The notes below the pieces were generated by a model. It worked only from the letters and a program-made list of their open reading frames with translations. It was not told the DNA's origin and made no database searches. Below are positions 15,635 to 24,192 of a DNA stretch of 64,000 nt, in pieces; the first letter of the stretch is position 1; each line of letters begins with the position of its first letter. The position numbers and the translations under genes are program-made. The stretch covers positions 1 through 64,000 of the forward strand of contig JAWKKA010000002.1 in NCBI GenBank assembly GCA_041393495.1, written 5' to 3'. Source of the stretch: RHKX01 sp041393495. Lineage in GTDB: Bacteria > Actinomycetota > Thermoleophilia > Solirubrobacterales > 70-9.

Positions 15635-15644
15635 GCCTCAGCCC

Positions 15645-15809
15645 ATGACCTTCGTCTACACAGCGATCGGCCGCCTCGTCGTCTACGTGGTCCGTCGCCG
15701 GTACGGCCGCCAGCTTCAGGTCGTCGGCGTCGTCGCCTTGGCCGGCGCCCTGATCGGCGGCGCGATCGGGGCCTACCTGCTCGCTTCACGCGACGTCGAG
15801 GAGGGCTGA
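15645..15809 (+). CDS. 54-residue membrane microprotein
   Basis: A 54-residue frame from ATG 15645 to TGA 15807-15809: an N-terminal amphipathic, basic stretch (VRRRYGRQLQ) and one membrane helix (VVGVVALAGALIGGAIGAYL) with Gly-x3-Gly-type packing. Function is unknown. It is supported by codon use, the -10 TAGCCT 6 nt before the ATG and a clean hydrophobic segment. The tail RDVEEG is acidic. A membrane adaptor for the coiled-coil proteins next door is possible but speculative. Confidence 0.6.
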   Translation: MTFVYTAIGRLVVYVVRRRYGRQLQVVGVVALAGALIGGAIGAYLLASRDVEEG

Positions 15810-15818
15810 GCCCGCGCG

Positions 15819-16697
15819 TCAGCGGCGGCCGAGGACGCGATCGACGATCGGGTCGGGATCGCTGACGCCCCAGAGCTGACGGAGGACGCTGGCGATCGTC
15901 TCGCGGTCGCTGCCGGCGTCGGCGAGCCGGCGGGCGTGATCGATGGCCTCGGCGGCGGGCTCGGACCCGCCGCGGTCGCCGAGCACGCCGTGCGTCGCGG
16001 CGGCGGCGGCCGCTTCCGGGGTCGGCTGCGGCGGCCCGGGCGCCGGCTCGGCGTGCGGCGGCCGCGCCGGCAGCGGCGCCGGCGCGGATGCCGGCGGCGG
16101 TGGCGGCGGCGCCCCGACGATGTCGGTGTAGGTGCCGGACGGTACCGGCGGCGGGGCGGGCGTGGGGGCCGGCGGCGGCACCGGGGGGGCGGGCGGTGTC
16201 AGCGGCGGGGTCGGGGGCGTTGCCGGTTGAGCCGGCGCCGCCCGGGATCCGATGATCGGCGTGGCTGCCGCCGGCGGCTCGGCAGCGCTGGGCTGTGGGC
16301 GGTCGAGGCGCTCGCTCAGCCCCGGCTGCTCGAGCTTGTCGGTGACCGAGTTGATCGCGTCCTCGAGCGCCCGCACCATCTGCTCGGAGTGGTCGCGGAC
16401 GGTTGCTGCGTGGCGGACCAGGTCGTCGGTCAGCTCGGAGATCAGGCCGACCCGCTCGGCGGTGAGCCGGTCGGCACGCCGCTGCGCCTCGGCGAGGTGC
16501 AGCCGGGCCTGCTCCTCGGCGTCACGACGGATCGCCTCGGCCGCGCGCTCGGCGGCGGCGATCACCGTCTGCAGCTCGGCGGTCATCTGGTCGATGGCCG
16601 CCTGGACGCTGCCCGACGGCGCCGGCGCCGATGCCTCGGTCCAGCGGATCGGGCCTGCCGGCGGGTTGGGTGGTTGCTGGGGATGCTGCTCGGTCAT
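15819..16697 (-). CDS. Coiled-coil protein with long proline-rich linker (unknown function)
   Basis: 292 residues. About residues 28-125 form an Ala/Glu/Arg-rich helix and likely coiled coil (AAIDQMTAELQTVIAAAERA onward), similar in style to DivIVA-like or ATP-synthase-b-like helices without clear homology. Residues about 130-235 are almost only Pro/Ala/Thr. The last 55 residues form a small helical domain (IDHARRLADAGSDRETIASV) ending near DPIVDRVLGRR. It overlaps no neighbour and follows the second coiled-coil gene by 29 bp on the same strand; the -10 TAGAAT lies at that gene's stop. A ribosome site AAGGAG sits about 13 nt before ATG. Confidence 0.6.
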   Translation of the reverse strand: MTEQHPQQPPNPPAGPIRWTEASAPAPSGSVQAAIDQMTAELQTVIAAAERAAEAIRRDAEEQARLHLAEAQRRADRLTAERVGLISELTDDLVRHAATVRDHSEQMVRALEDAINSVTDKLEQPGLSERLDRPQPSAAEPPAAATPIIGSRAAPAQPATPPTPPLTPPAPPVPPPAPTPAPPPVPSGTYTDIVGAPPPPPPASAPAPLPARPPHAEPAPGPPQPTPEAAAAAATHGVLGDRGGSEPAAEAIDHARRLADAGSDRETIASVLRQLWGVSDPDPIVDRVLGRR

Positions 16698-16726
16698 GGC
16701 CTCGATGTCCGCTCCTTGCGGCGATT

Positions 16727-17137
16727 CTAGACCGCGTGGGAAAGCCCGCCGGCGGGGTCGCCGGCGGGGTCGAACCGGAAGGTGATCTCGCGCGTCTGGG
16801 CCATCTTCACCTCCACGGTGCGACCGCGGGCCGCCGGTCCCGACGGGCTGCTGAAGTCGGCATCACGGGCCGCTTCGACGAGCCTGTTCGAGGTCGCAGC
16901 CATCGCCTCGATCATCGTCGCGTAGCCGTCGTCGATCCGCCGCTGCCGAGCCTCGATCTCGCGCCCGAGATCCCGCAGCTGCTCGATCCGCGCCGCGGCG
17001 AGGGTCCGGCCGGCAGCCTCCGCCACGGCAACGATCCGGTGCGCCTCACGGGCCGCGATGGCGACGATCCGCTCCCCATCGCGGCGGGCCGTGTCGATGG
17101 TCGCTTCGATGCGCTCGTCGGCGGTCGGGGACCCCAC
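16727..17137 (-). CDS. Short coiled-coil protein (unknown function)
   Basis: 136 residues, mostly one long charged helix (ADERIEATIDTARRDGERIV, then AAARIEQLRDLGREIEARQR) with a short basic/Pro-rich tail ending LSHAV. I start at GTG 17137 because TACGAT (minus strand, plus coordinates 17146-17151) ends 8 nt upstream; the open frame extends to 17173. No family is recognised. It is transcribed with the Pro-rich coiled-coil gene and divergently from the long coiled-coil gene 108 bp away, so the three probably form one module. Confidence 0.55.
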   Translation of the reverse strand: MGSPTADERIEATIDTARRDGERIVAIAAREAHRIVAVAEAAGRTLAAARIEQLRDLGREIEARQRRIDDGYATMIEAMAATSNRLVEAARDADFSSPSGPAARGRTVEVKMAQTREITFRFDPAGDPAGGLSHAV

Positions 17138-17140
17138 GGG

Positions 17141-17165
17141 GCCGCATCGTAGATGGCGTTGCGGC
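17141..17165 (-). promoter_or_regulatory. Leaderless promoter with flanking dyad, minus strand
   Basis: On the minus strand the -10 TACGAT (17146-17151) lies within a 6-bp dyad, GCCGCA (17141-17146) and TGCGGC (17160-17165), and ends 8 nt before GTG 17137. It serves the short coiled-coil gene. Confidence 0.45.
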
Positions 17166-17244
17166 GTCAGCATCGCCGACCGCGCCCGGACGGCGGCGAC
17201 GGGCGGCTGCGGCGCGGTCGCGATCGTGGTAGGACGGACGGGAG

Positions 17245-18897
17245 ATGGCGAGCCGCGGTGAGAGCCCCGATCCGACCCGGGAGCCGGAGGGCCGGATCGC
17301 GCGTGCGCGCTCGGCGATCAGCGCCGGCCTCGATGAGCTGCTCGCCCGCAGCGAGGCCGTCCCCTCGCGGGAGCGTGGCGAGGAGCCCGCCCGGGCGCCG
17401 GCGACGGGGCCGGCCGATAGCGCCGACCCGCTCCTGGCGGCGGCCCTCGACGCCCGGCTCGAGACCGCCGAGGCGGCGCTGCGGTCGCGCCTCGACGCGG
17501 CGCTGAGCGCGGGCCGGAGGATCGACGAGGAGCGGATCCGCAGCGAGGCCGCCGCGCACCGGCAGCGGCTCGAGGAGGAGCTGGCCGCGGCGCTGGGCAA
17601 CGCCGCGACCGACCTCCGCCGCGAGCTCGAGGCCGAGCGTGCCGATTTCCGCCGCGATCTCGACGCCTCGACCAGGGCCGGAGCGGCGGCGGCGATCGAG
17701 CGAATCGACGCGCTCCGGGCCGCGGCCGTCCGCGACGCGGCACGGACCGCGGAGGAGGTCGCCGCAAGCCGCCTGCGCGCCGTCCGCGAGTCGCTCACCG
17801 CCGACCTTCGCCACGACCTCGAGCAGGCCCGGTCCGGGATCGACCGCGATGCTGCCGCGGTCGAGGCCCGGGTCGGGAGCCTGATCGCCGGCCTCCGCGA
17901 CGAGCAGGCGGCCGCGGCGGCGAAGCGGGAGGACACGGCGCGCCGTCGGATCGAGGCGCAGCTCGAGCTCCTCGACGGGGAGCTGCGCGGCAGGATCGAC
18001 CGCGAGCTCGAGCGCCGTCTCGCCACCGTGCGAGCGGCGCTCGAGGATGTCGGTGCGGCGGCGCTGGCGAGCGGCCGCGAGGAGATCCGCGCCGCCGCCG
18101 GGGCGACGGTCGAGCGCGAGGTCGCAAAGGGGGAGGCGCGGCTTGCGGCCGCCGCCGCCGGGATCGAGGCGGCGATCGACGAGCGCTTCGCGACGGCGCT
18201 CGAGGCGGCCGAGCGGGATCTGGAGGTGAGCGCCCGGGGGGCGATCGAGCGGGCGCTGGCCGCGATCCGGCCGGAGCTCGAGGCGACGGTCGCGCGGACC
18301 GCGCAGGAGGTCGCCGCCGCCGCCGCCGAGGGAGCGGGCGAGGAGCTCCAGCGGGCGCTGATCACGTGCACGGGCGAGCAACTGGAGCTGCTCCGGGCAG
18401 AGGCCGCCGGGCGCAGCTACCGGGAGTACGCGCGCCGGGCGGAGGCGGCGTCGGCGGCTCAGCTCGAGGGCTCGCTCGCCGCCCTCGAGCGCCGTGCGGC
18501 CGAGCTCGCCGGCGGCCTCGACGCGGCTGCGGAGCGGTCGGGGCGGAGCCTCGACGACCGCGCCGCCGGAATCCGCGCCGCGGCCGCGGCCGATCTCGAG
18601 CGACGGGTCGAGGGAGCCGCCGCGGCGGCGGTCGGCCATCGCGTCGCGCGGCTCACCGATGACGCGAGGGCGACGCTGAGCGACGAGGGGGCCCGCATCC
18701 GGGCGGCGCTCGCCGAGCTCGCCGAGCTCGGCGAGCGCCGGATCGCCGCCGCCGAGCATGCGCTCGCGCGTGAGGACCGGATTCGCGAGCGGACGCGGGC
18801 CGCCGAGCTGCAAGCCGCCGCGCGGGTTCGCGAGGCCGAACGGCGGCTCGCCGCTGTTCTCGGGCGGCTCGATCGCGGCGGGACGTCCCCGGCCTGA
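17245..18897 (+). CDS. Long Ala/Arg/Glu-rich coiled-coil protein (unknown function)
   Basis: 550 residues that are almost entirely predicted helix with heptad-like Ala/Leu and Glu/Arg patterns (EAALRSRLDAALSAGRRIDE, then RIEAQLELLDGELRGRIDRE). There is no signal peptide, no membrane helix and a single Cys in ITCTGEQ. It resembles apolipoprotein- or tropomyosin-like rods in composition only. TAGGAC ends 9 nt before ATG, so a leaderless mRNA is likely. It diverges from the two smaller coiled-coil genes. A cytoskeletal or polar scaffold is a reasonable guess but the sequence does not show it. Confidence 0.65.
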   Translation: MASRGESPDPTREPEGRIARARSAISAGLDELLARSEAVPSRERGEEPARAPATGPADSADPLLAAALDARLETAEAALRSRLDAALSAGRRIDEERIRSEAAAHRQRLEEELAAALGNAATDLRRELEAERADFRRDLDASTRAGAAAAIERIDALRAAAVRDAARTAEEVAASRLRAVRESLTADLRHDLEQARSGIDRDAAAVEARVGSLIAGLRDEQAAAAAKREDTARRRIEAQLELLDGELRGRIDRELERRLATVRAALEDVGAAALASGREEIRAAAGATVEREVAKGEARLAAAAAGIEAAIDERFATALEAAERDLEVSARGAIERALAAIRPELEATVARTAQEVAAAAAEGAGEELQRALITCTGEQLELLRAEAAGRSYREYARRAEAASAAQLEGSLAALERRAAELAGGLDAAAERSGRSLDDRAAGIRAAAAADLERRVEGAAAAAVGHRVARLTDDARATLSDEGARIRAALAELAELGERRIAAAEHALAREDRIRERTRAAELQAAARVREAERRLAAVLGRLDRGGTSPA

Positions 18898-18974
18898 GCG
18901 AAGCCTCCGCAAAACGCGGCAAGCGGCCCGACCGGGCCGGGGTTGGCATCCACGCCCCTTGCCATGATGGCCCG

Positions 18975-21900
18975 GTGAGCGCGACCCCGGCCCGCCAGGC
19001 AGCCCACCTGCACGTCCACAGCGAGTACTCGCTGCTCGACGGCGCCAACAAGATCGACGCGATGGCGGCCCGGGCCGCGGAGCTCGGCATGCCGGCGCTC
19101 GGCCTCACCGACCATGGGGTGATGAACGGCTCGGTCGAGCTGTTCAAGGCGTGTCGTGAGCAGGGGATCAAGCCGATCATGGGCCTCGAGGCCTACCTCG
19201 TCGACGACGTCGAGTCGATCAGGCAGAAGACGAGGTGGGAGCGCAATCACCTGACGCTGCTGGCGGCGAACGAAACCGGCTTCCGCAACCTCGTCAAGCT
19301 GAGCACGGCCGGGTTCCTCGAGGGCTTCGCCCGCGGCAAGGCGAACGTGGACCCGGGGATCCTCGAGCGCTACTCCGAGGGGGTGATCGCGTTGACCGGC
19401 TGTCTCGCGTCGCGGCTCTGCAGGCGCCTGGTCGAGGACCGGCCCGGCGACGCGCGGGCCCACGTCGATGACCTGATCGGGATCTATGGCGACGAGAACG
19501 TCTACTTCGAGCTGCAGGTGAACGGAATCGCCGAGCAGGACAAGGCGAACGAGGGGATCGCGAGGATCGCCCGGGAGCTCGGCAAGCCGCTGGTCGGCAC
19601 CGCCGACGTGCACTACCTGCGCCGTGAGGACTACCACAACCACGCGGCGCTGCTCTGCGTGCAGACGAAGTCGACGCTGAAGGAGCCGAAGCTCAGCTTC
19701 GACACCAACGAGTTCTACCTGAAGACCGCGGAGGAGATGCACGAATCGTTCTCCCCGTGGCCGGAGGCGATCCCGAACACGCTCGAGATCGCCGAGCGCT
19801 GCGATGTCGAGATCGGGCTCGGCGAGCTGCTGCTGCCACGGTTTCCGACCCCCGACGGCATCGAGCCCGAGGCGATGCTGCGCCGCGTCGCCGCCGAGGG
19901 GCTGCGACGCCGCTACGGCGATCCGGCCCCGGCGGCGGCCGTCGAGCGGCTCGAGCTCGAGCTCGGGGTGATCGAGGAGATGGGCTTCCCGTCCTACTTC
20001 CTGATCGTCTGGGACTTCGTCCGCTTCGCGAAGGAGAACGGGATCGCGGTCGGCCCCGGGCGCGGCTCGGCGGCCGGCTCGATCGCCGCCTACAGCCTCG
20101 GGATCACCGACCTCGACCCGCTCGCGAACGACCTCCTGTTCGAGCGCTTCCTGAACCCGACCCGCCGGCGATGCCCGACATCGACATCGACTTCTCGGTT
20201 CGGGGCCGCGAGCGCGTGATCCGTTACGTGACCGACAAGTACGGCCGCGAGTCGGTCGCGCAGATCGTCACCTTCGGCAAGATGGCGCCACGGGCGGCAA
20301 CCCGCGACGCCGCCCGCGTGCTCGGGTTCGACTACGGCACCGGCGACCGGGTCGCGAAGCTGATCCCGGAGCCGGTGATGGGCCGAAGCCCGAGCTTCGC
20401 GGAGTGCCTGAAGGGCGGCGAGGACCTGAAGAAGGCATACGACAGCGAGCCCGACACCCGCCAGATCGTCGACACCGCCCGCGGCCTCGAGGGCATCGTC
20501 CGCAACCACTCGATCCACGCGGCCGCGGTCGTGATCGCCGATCGGCCACTGCAGGAGGTGGTGCCGCTGCAGCTCGCCGAGGACCGTGGCGCGGTCAAGG
20601 ACGGCGAGCGCTCCTACAAGATCGTCACCCAGTACTCGATGGTCCCGGTCGAGGAGATCGGCCTGCTGAAGATGGATTTCCTCGGCCTCCGCAACCTCGA
20701 CGTGATCGAGGACGCGGTCGAGATCATCGGCCGCTCACGGGGCGTGGAGATCGACGTCGAGGCGTTGCCGCTCGACGACGCCAGGACCTACGAGATGCTG
20801 ACGCGCGGCGACTCGGTCGGCGTCTTCCAGCTCGAGTCGGAGGGAATGCGCGAAGCGCTGCGCCAGATCAAGCCGACCAGGTTCGACGACATCGTCGCGA
20901 TCGGCGCCCTCTACCGGCCCGGCGCGATGCGCTTCATCCCCGATTACGCGCGCGGCAAGCGTGACCCGGACGGCGTTCGCTACCAGGACGAGCGTCTGCG
21001 GCCGATCACCGAGGCCACCTACGGCTGCTGCATCTATCAGGAGCAACTGATGGAGATCTCGAAGCGGATCGCCGGCTTCAGCCCGGCCCGGGCCGACGAC
21101 CTGCGCAAGGCGATCGGCAAGAAGAAGCGGGACATGATGGCGACGATGGAGGCCGAGTTCCGCGAGGGCGCGGCCGCATCGGGCACCGACGCCGGCGTCA
21201 CCCGCGAGCTCTGGAACCTGATGACGGCGGCAGCCGACTACTCCTTCAACAAGTCCCACGCCGCCTGCTACGCCCTGATCTCCTACCGGACCGCGTATCT
21301 GAAGGCGAACTACCCGGCCGAGTACATGGCGGCGGTGATCAGCTCGGTGATGTCGACGAAGGACAAGGTCCCGTTCTTCGTCAATCGCTGCGAGGAGATG
21401 GGAATCGAGGTGCTGCCGCCGGACGTCAACGCCTCCGACCACGGCTTCGTCGTCTCCGGCAACAAGATCCGCTTCGGCCTCGACGCGGTCAAGAACGTCG
21501 GCCACTCGGCGGTCGAGGCGATCCTGAAGGCCCGCGAGGAGCGCCCGTTCGACTCGCTCTGGGACTTCTGCGAGCGGGTCGACTGCCGGGCGGTCAACAA
21601 GCGGGCGATCGAGTGCCTGATCAAGTGCGGTGGCCTCGACTCGACCGGCGCGAGCCGCAAGGCGATGCTCGGGGTCCTGCCGCAGGCACAGTCGGCCGGC
21701 CAGAAGGCGCAGGAGGATGCGCAGCGCGGGCAGGCATCGATCTTCGCCCTCGACGAGGAGGGCTCCGGCGGCCCGCGCAGCCAGCATGCGCCGATCCTCG
21801 GCGAGGAGTTCGAGCAGCGCGAGCTCCTGGCGATGGAGAAGGAGACGATGGGGACCTTCCTGTCCGACCACCCGCTCTCCCAGGTTCGCGAGGCATTGCG

Positions 21901-22480
21901 GGTCAAGGCCGATTGCACGCTCGCTGAGCTCGAGAAGCGCCCCGACGGCGCCACGGTGACGGTCGGCGGGATCGTCGCCGAGGCGAAGCGGATCCGGACC
22001 AAGAGCGGCAGCAACATGATGTTCGCGACGCTCGACGACCTCGAGGGCCGCGTCGAGATGATCATCTTCGCGAAGACGCTCGAGGCCAGCGGGGGGCTGA
22101 TCGACACCGACGCGGTGCTCCTGGTCCGCGGGCGGGTCGACCGCAAGGATCGCGGCGAGGTCAAGCTCGTGGTCCACGACGCCGAGCCGTTCGAGCCGAC
22201 CGTCACCGAGGTCGAGACCGCCCGGGAGAAGGTCCGCGAGCAGGCCGAGCCGCTCCGCTTCCTGCTCCAGATCGACGCCGCCCGGCACGACGCATCGATC
22301 ATCGAGGAGCTGAAGGCGGTGTTCGCGAGCTTCCCGGGGGACGCCGAGGTCGTCCTCGAGATGAAGACCGGCGATGGAGTCCACAAGCTCCGCTTCGGCG
22401 GCGCCTACCGCGTCGATGCCAGCGTCGGTCTCCGCGCCGAGGTCGAGGACCTGCTCGGCGCCGAGGCAGCAGCCGCCTGA
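18975..22480 (+). CDS. dnaE: DNA polymerase III alpha subunit, with one apparent frameshift
   Basis: The replicative polymerase, about 1168 residues if repaired. The PHP domain opens with HLHVHSEYSLLDGANKI. The palm has GVGPGRGS-type motif AVGPGRGSAAGS and MPDIDIDFS with the catalytic Asp residues. The thumb/fingers include NKSHAACYALISYRTAYLKA, and the OB fold is near TVTVGGIVAEAKRIRTKSGS. The frame changes (frame 0 to frame 2) between 20157 and 20170, within FLNPTRR and MPDIDIDF, which implies one missing base. Homology continues across it, so an assembly error is much more likely than a broken essential gene. Start GTG 18975 has CATGAT 6 nt upstream. It stands alone between the coiled-coil genes and a Cys-rich gene. 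Confidence 0.93.
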
Positions 22481-22488
22481 GCCAGCGA

Positions 22489-22506
22489 GCGCCGCGGCAG
22501 CGGCGC
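22489..22506 (+). terminator. Hairpin after dnaE
   Basis: GCGCCGC and GCGGCGC pair around a 4-nt loop 9 nt after the dnaE stop. There is no T-run. Confidence 0.4.
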
Positions 22507-22589
22507 CCGGACCGACCGGCCGGGGCGACCGCCTACCGGCTCGACGCCGAAGTTGCGGCAGCCCGAGCGCAACCGGCAGCCCCTTTAGG

Positions 22590-22610
22590 GGTCGGAACTA
22601 GAATCCGACC
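22590..22610 (+). promoter_or_regulatory. Dyad operator-like site centred on the -10 of the Cys-rich gene
   Basis: The -10 TAGAAT (22599-22604) sits in the middle of a 21-bp dyad with perfect 7-bp arms, GGTCGGA (22590-22596) and TCCGACC (22604-22610); the ATG follows at 22611. A protein bound here would block RNA polymerase. Confidence 0.5.
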
Positions 22611-23015
22611 ATGCCGGCAACCCGTACAGCCGCCGTCGCGGTCCCCGCCGGGGAGTGCCGCAGTTGCAGGACTTTCTGCGACAAGCTGATCGAGCCCCGT
22701 GCCTGCCTGACGATGCGCTGCCCCTACCTGTGGAGCTACGTCGACGGCCTCAGCGGCCGGCGTTTCATGGGTTGCGTGCAGAAGGTCTTTCGCGCCGAGA
22801 TCGACGTCGCCGGCTTCGAGGCGGCGGAGCGCAACGGCGGCTTCGGCGGGATCAAGATGACCGGCACCCCGATGCCGCAGTGCCAGTTCCGGGTCGAGCC
22901 GGCGTTCGAGGGCGACGGGCCCGATCACAACTGCCTGAACCCGTCCTTCTTCGATATCAGCGATCCGGCCGGGTTCGACCTCCGCACCGGCCTGCCGCTG
23001 GCGGGCCAGATGTGA
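22611..23015 (+). CDS. Cysteine-rich conserved-looking protein of unknown function
   Basis: 134 residues with eight Cys: CRSCRTFC (three), ACLTMRC, GCVQ, QCQF and NCLN. This spacing suggests a bound metal or Fe-S cluster, and I do not recognise a named family. The motifs CPYLWSYVDGLSGRRFMGC and VQKVFRAEIDVAGF look conserved rather than random, and codon use matches the neighbours. There is no signal peptide or membrane helix. The promoter has a dyad over its -10, so a dedicated regulator, perhaps redox- or metal-responsive, is plausible. Nothing in the flanking genes gives a pathway. Confidence 0.65.
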   Translation: MPATRTAAVAVPAGECRSCRTFCDKLIEPRACLTMRCPYLWSYVDGLSGRRFMGCVQKVFRAEIDVAGFEAAERNGGFGGIKMTGTPMPQCQFRVEPAFEGDGPDHNCLNPSFFDISDPAGFDLRTGLPLAGQM

Positions 23016-23144
23016 TCCCCCGCCTGCCGCCCGGAGCGCTCCGCGGGACACTCAGCCTCGCGGGCTGAGCGGCGAGGGACGGACGAAGGGCGCCGGAGGG
23101 AGGGCGCCGCAAGCAGCGTCGACCAGACGGATCCGCACGATCAG

Positions 23145-23192
23145 GCGCTGGGGCGGATGGCGCCGGAATGTCGGCGCGACCGACCCCAGCGC
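23145..23192. repeat. REP-like hairpin, copy 3
   Basis: GCGCTGGGG (23145-23153) and CCCCAGCGC (23184-23192) form a 9-bp stem around about 30 nt. It belongs to the same family as the elements at 99-224 and 63145-63192. Confidence 0.6.
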
Positions 23193-23223
23193 GAAGGAGG
23201 CGCGCCACGGATCGGGACGATCC

Positions 23224-23327
23224 CCGCCGGCGCCGCCCGCCGGTTCACCCCGCCGGCGCCGCCCGCCGGTTCACCCCGCCGGCGCCGCCCGCCGGTTCAC
23301 CCCGCCGGCGCCGCCCGCCGGTTCATC
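23224..23327. repeat. Four-copy 26-bp tandem repeat at the 3' end of the endonuclease IV gene
   Basis: A 26-bp unit ending in GCCGGTTCACC is repeated four times head to tail without spacers (the last copy has one change, TTCATC). The array ends at the stop codon of the minus-strand nfo gene (23323-23325). The copies are nearly identical, so copy number may vary between strains. The remaining part of the 23016-23323 gap contains REP copy 3 and no gene. Confidence 0.8.
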
Positions 23328-24192
23328 CCCCGCCGGCCCTCTCCTTGATCCCTTGATCGCGGAGCGCCCTCGCGCGCCGGATCTCGGCGCGGTCCGACCC
23401 CCGCTTGTCCGGCCCGGGCGTCTCGAGTAGCGCCGGCAGGTCCTCGAATCGGGGCTCGGAGAGGAACGTCGCGATCCCGTGGTCGCCCATCTCGCCCTCG
23501 CCGAGGTTGGCGTGCTTGTCGCGATTGGCCCCGAACGGCACGGCGCTGTCATTGACGTGCAGGCAGCGCAGCCGGTCGAGACCCACGACCCGGTCGAAGT
23601 CGTCGACGACCGTCGCGAGCCCATCGGGCTCACGGATGTCGAAGCCGCTCGCGAACAGGTGGCAGGAGTCGATGCAGACGCCGATCCGCTCGCCGGCTCC
23701 GGCCGCGTCGACCAGCATCGCCAGCTCGTCGAAGTCGCGGCCGAGCGGCCCGGTCGTCCCGGCGGTGTTCTCGAACAGCACCGGACAGCTCCGCGACTCC
23801 GCCAGCGCCTCACGGACCAGCGCACCCGAGCGGGGGACGGCCTCCTCGAGCGGGTCCCGCTTACGCGATCCGGCGTGGAGGACGACCCCCGCGGCACCGA
23901 TCGCGTCGCCGAGCCGCAGCGCGTGGGTCAGCGAGGCGAGGGACTTCGAGCTGATCTCGGGATCGGGGCTGCAGGTGTTGATCAGATAGACCGCGTGGAT
24001 CACGACCGAGCCGAGCCGGGAATCCGCAAACGCCTCGTTGAACGCGTCGAAGTCCGCCGGCTCGAATCTGGTCGGCCGCCAGGCCCGCGGGCTCTGGTGG
24101 AAGATCTGAATCGCGTCGCACTCGCGCTCGACGCCACGCTCGACGGCATTGACCAGCCCGCCGGCTGTGGAAACATGCGCGCCGATCAGCAT
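23323..24192 (-). CDS. nfo: Endonuclease IV (AP endonuclease)
   Basis: A 289-residue TIM-barrel metal enzyme that cuts 5' of abasic sites in base-excision repair. It starts MLIGAHVSTAGG and has IQIFHQSPRAWR, HAVYLINTCSPD, the metal Glu in VLFENTAGT, the CIDSCHLFASGFDI region and HVNDSAVPFGANRDKHANLG with zinc-binding His and Asp residues. All are diagnostic for the family. AAGGGAG precedes the ATG as ribosome site. The start codon (CAT 24190-24192) overlaps the gltX start codon on the other strand by two bases. The C terminus (KERAGGG) runs up to the tandem repeat. Confidence 0.93.
   Translation of the reverse strand: MLIGAHVSTAGGLVNAVERGVERECDAIQIFHQSPRAWRPTRFEPADFDAFNEAFADSRLGSVVIHAVYLINTCSPDPEISSKSLASLTHALRLGDAIGAAGVVLHAGSRKRDPLEEAVPRSGALVREALAESRSCPVLFENTAGTTGPLGRDFDELAMLVDAAGAGERIGVCIDSCHLFASGFDIREPDGLATVVDDFDRVVGLDRLRCLHVNDSAVPFGANRDKHANLGEGEMGDHGIATFLSEPRFEDLPALLETPGPDKRGSDRAEIRRARALRDQGIKERAGGG

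Noticed and set aside
23224..23327. CRISPR array
   Set aside because: Repeats are directly adjacent without spacers and no cas genes are present.
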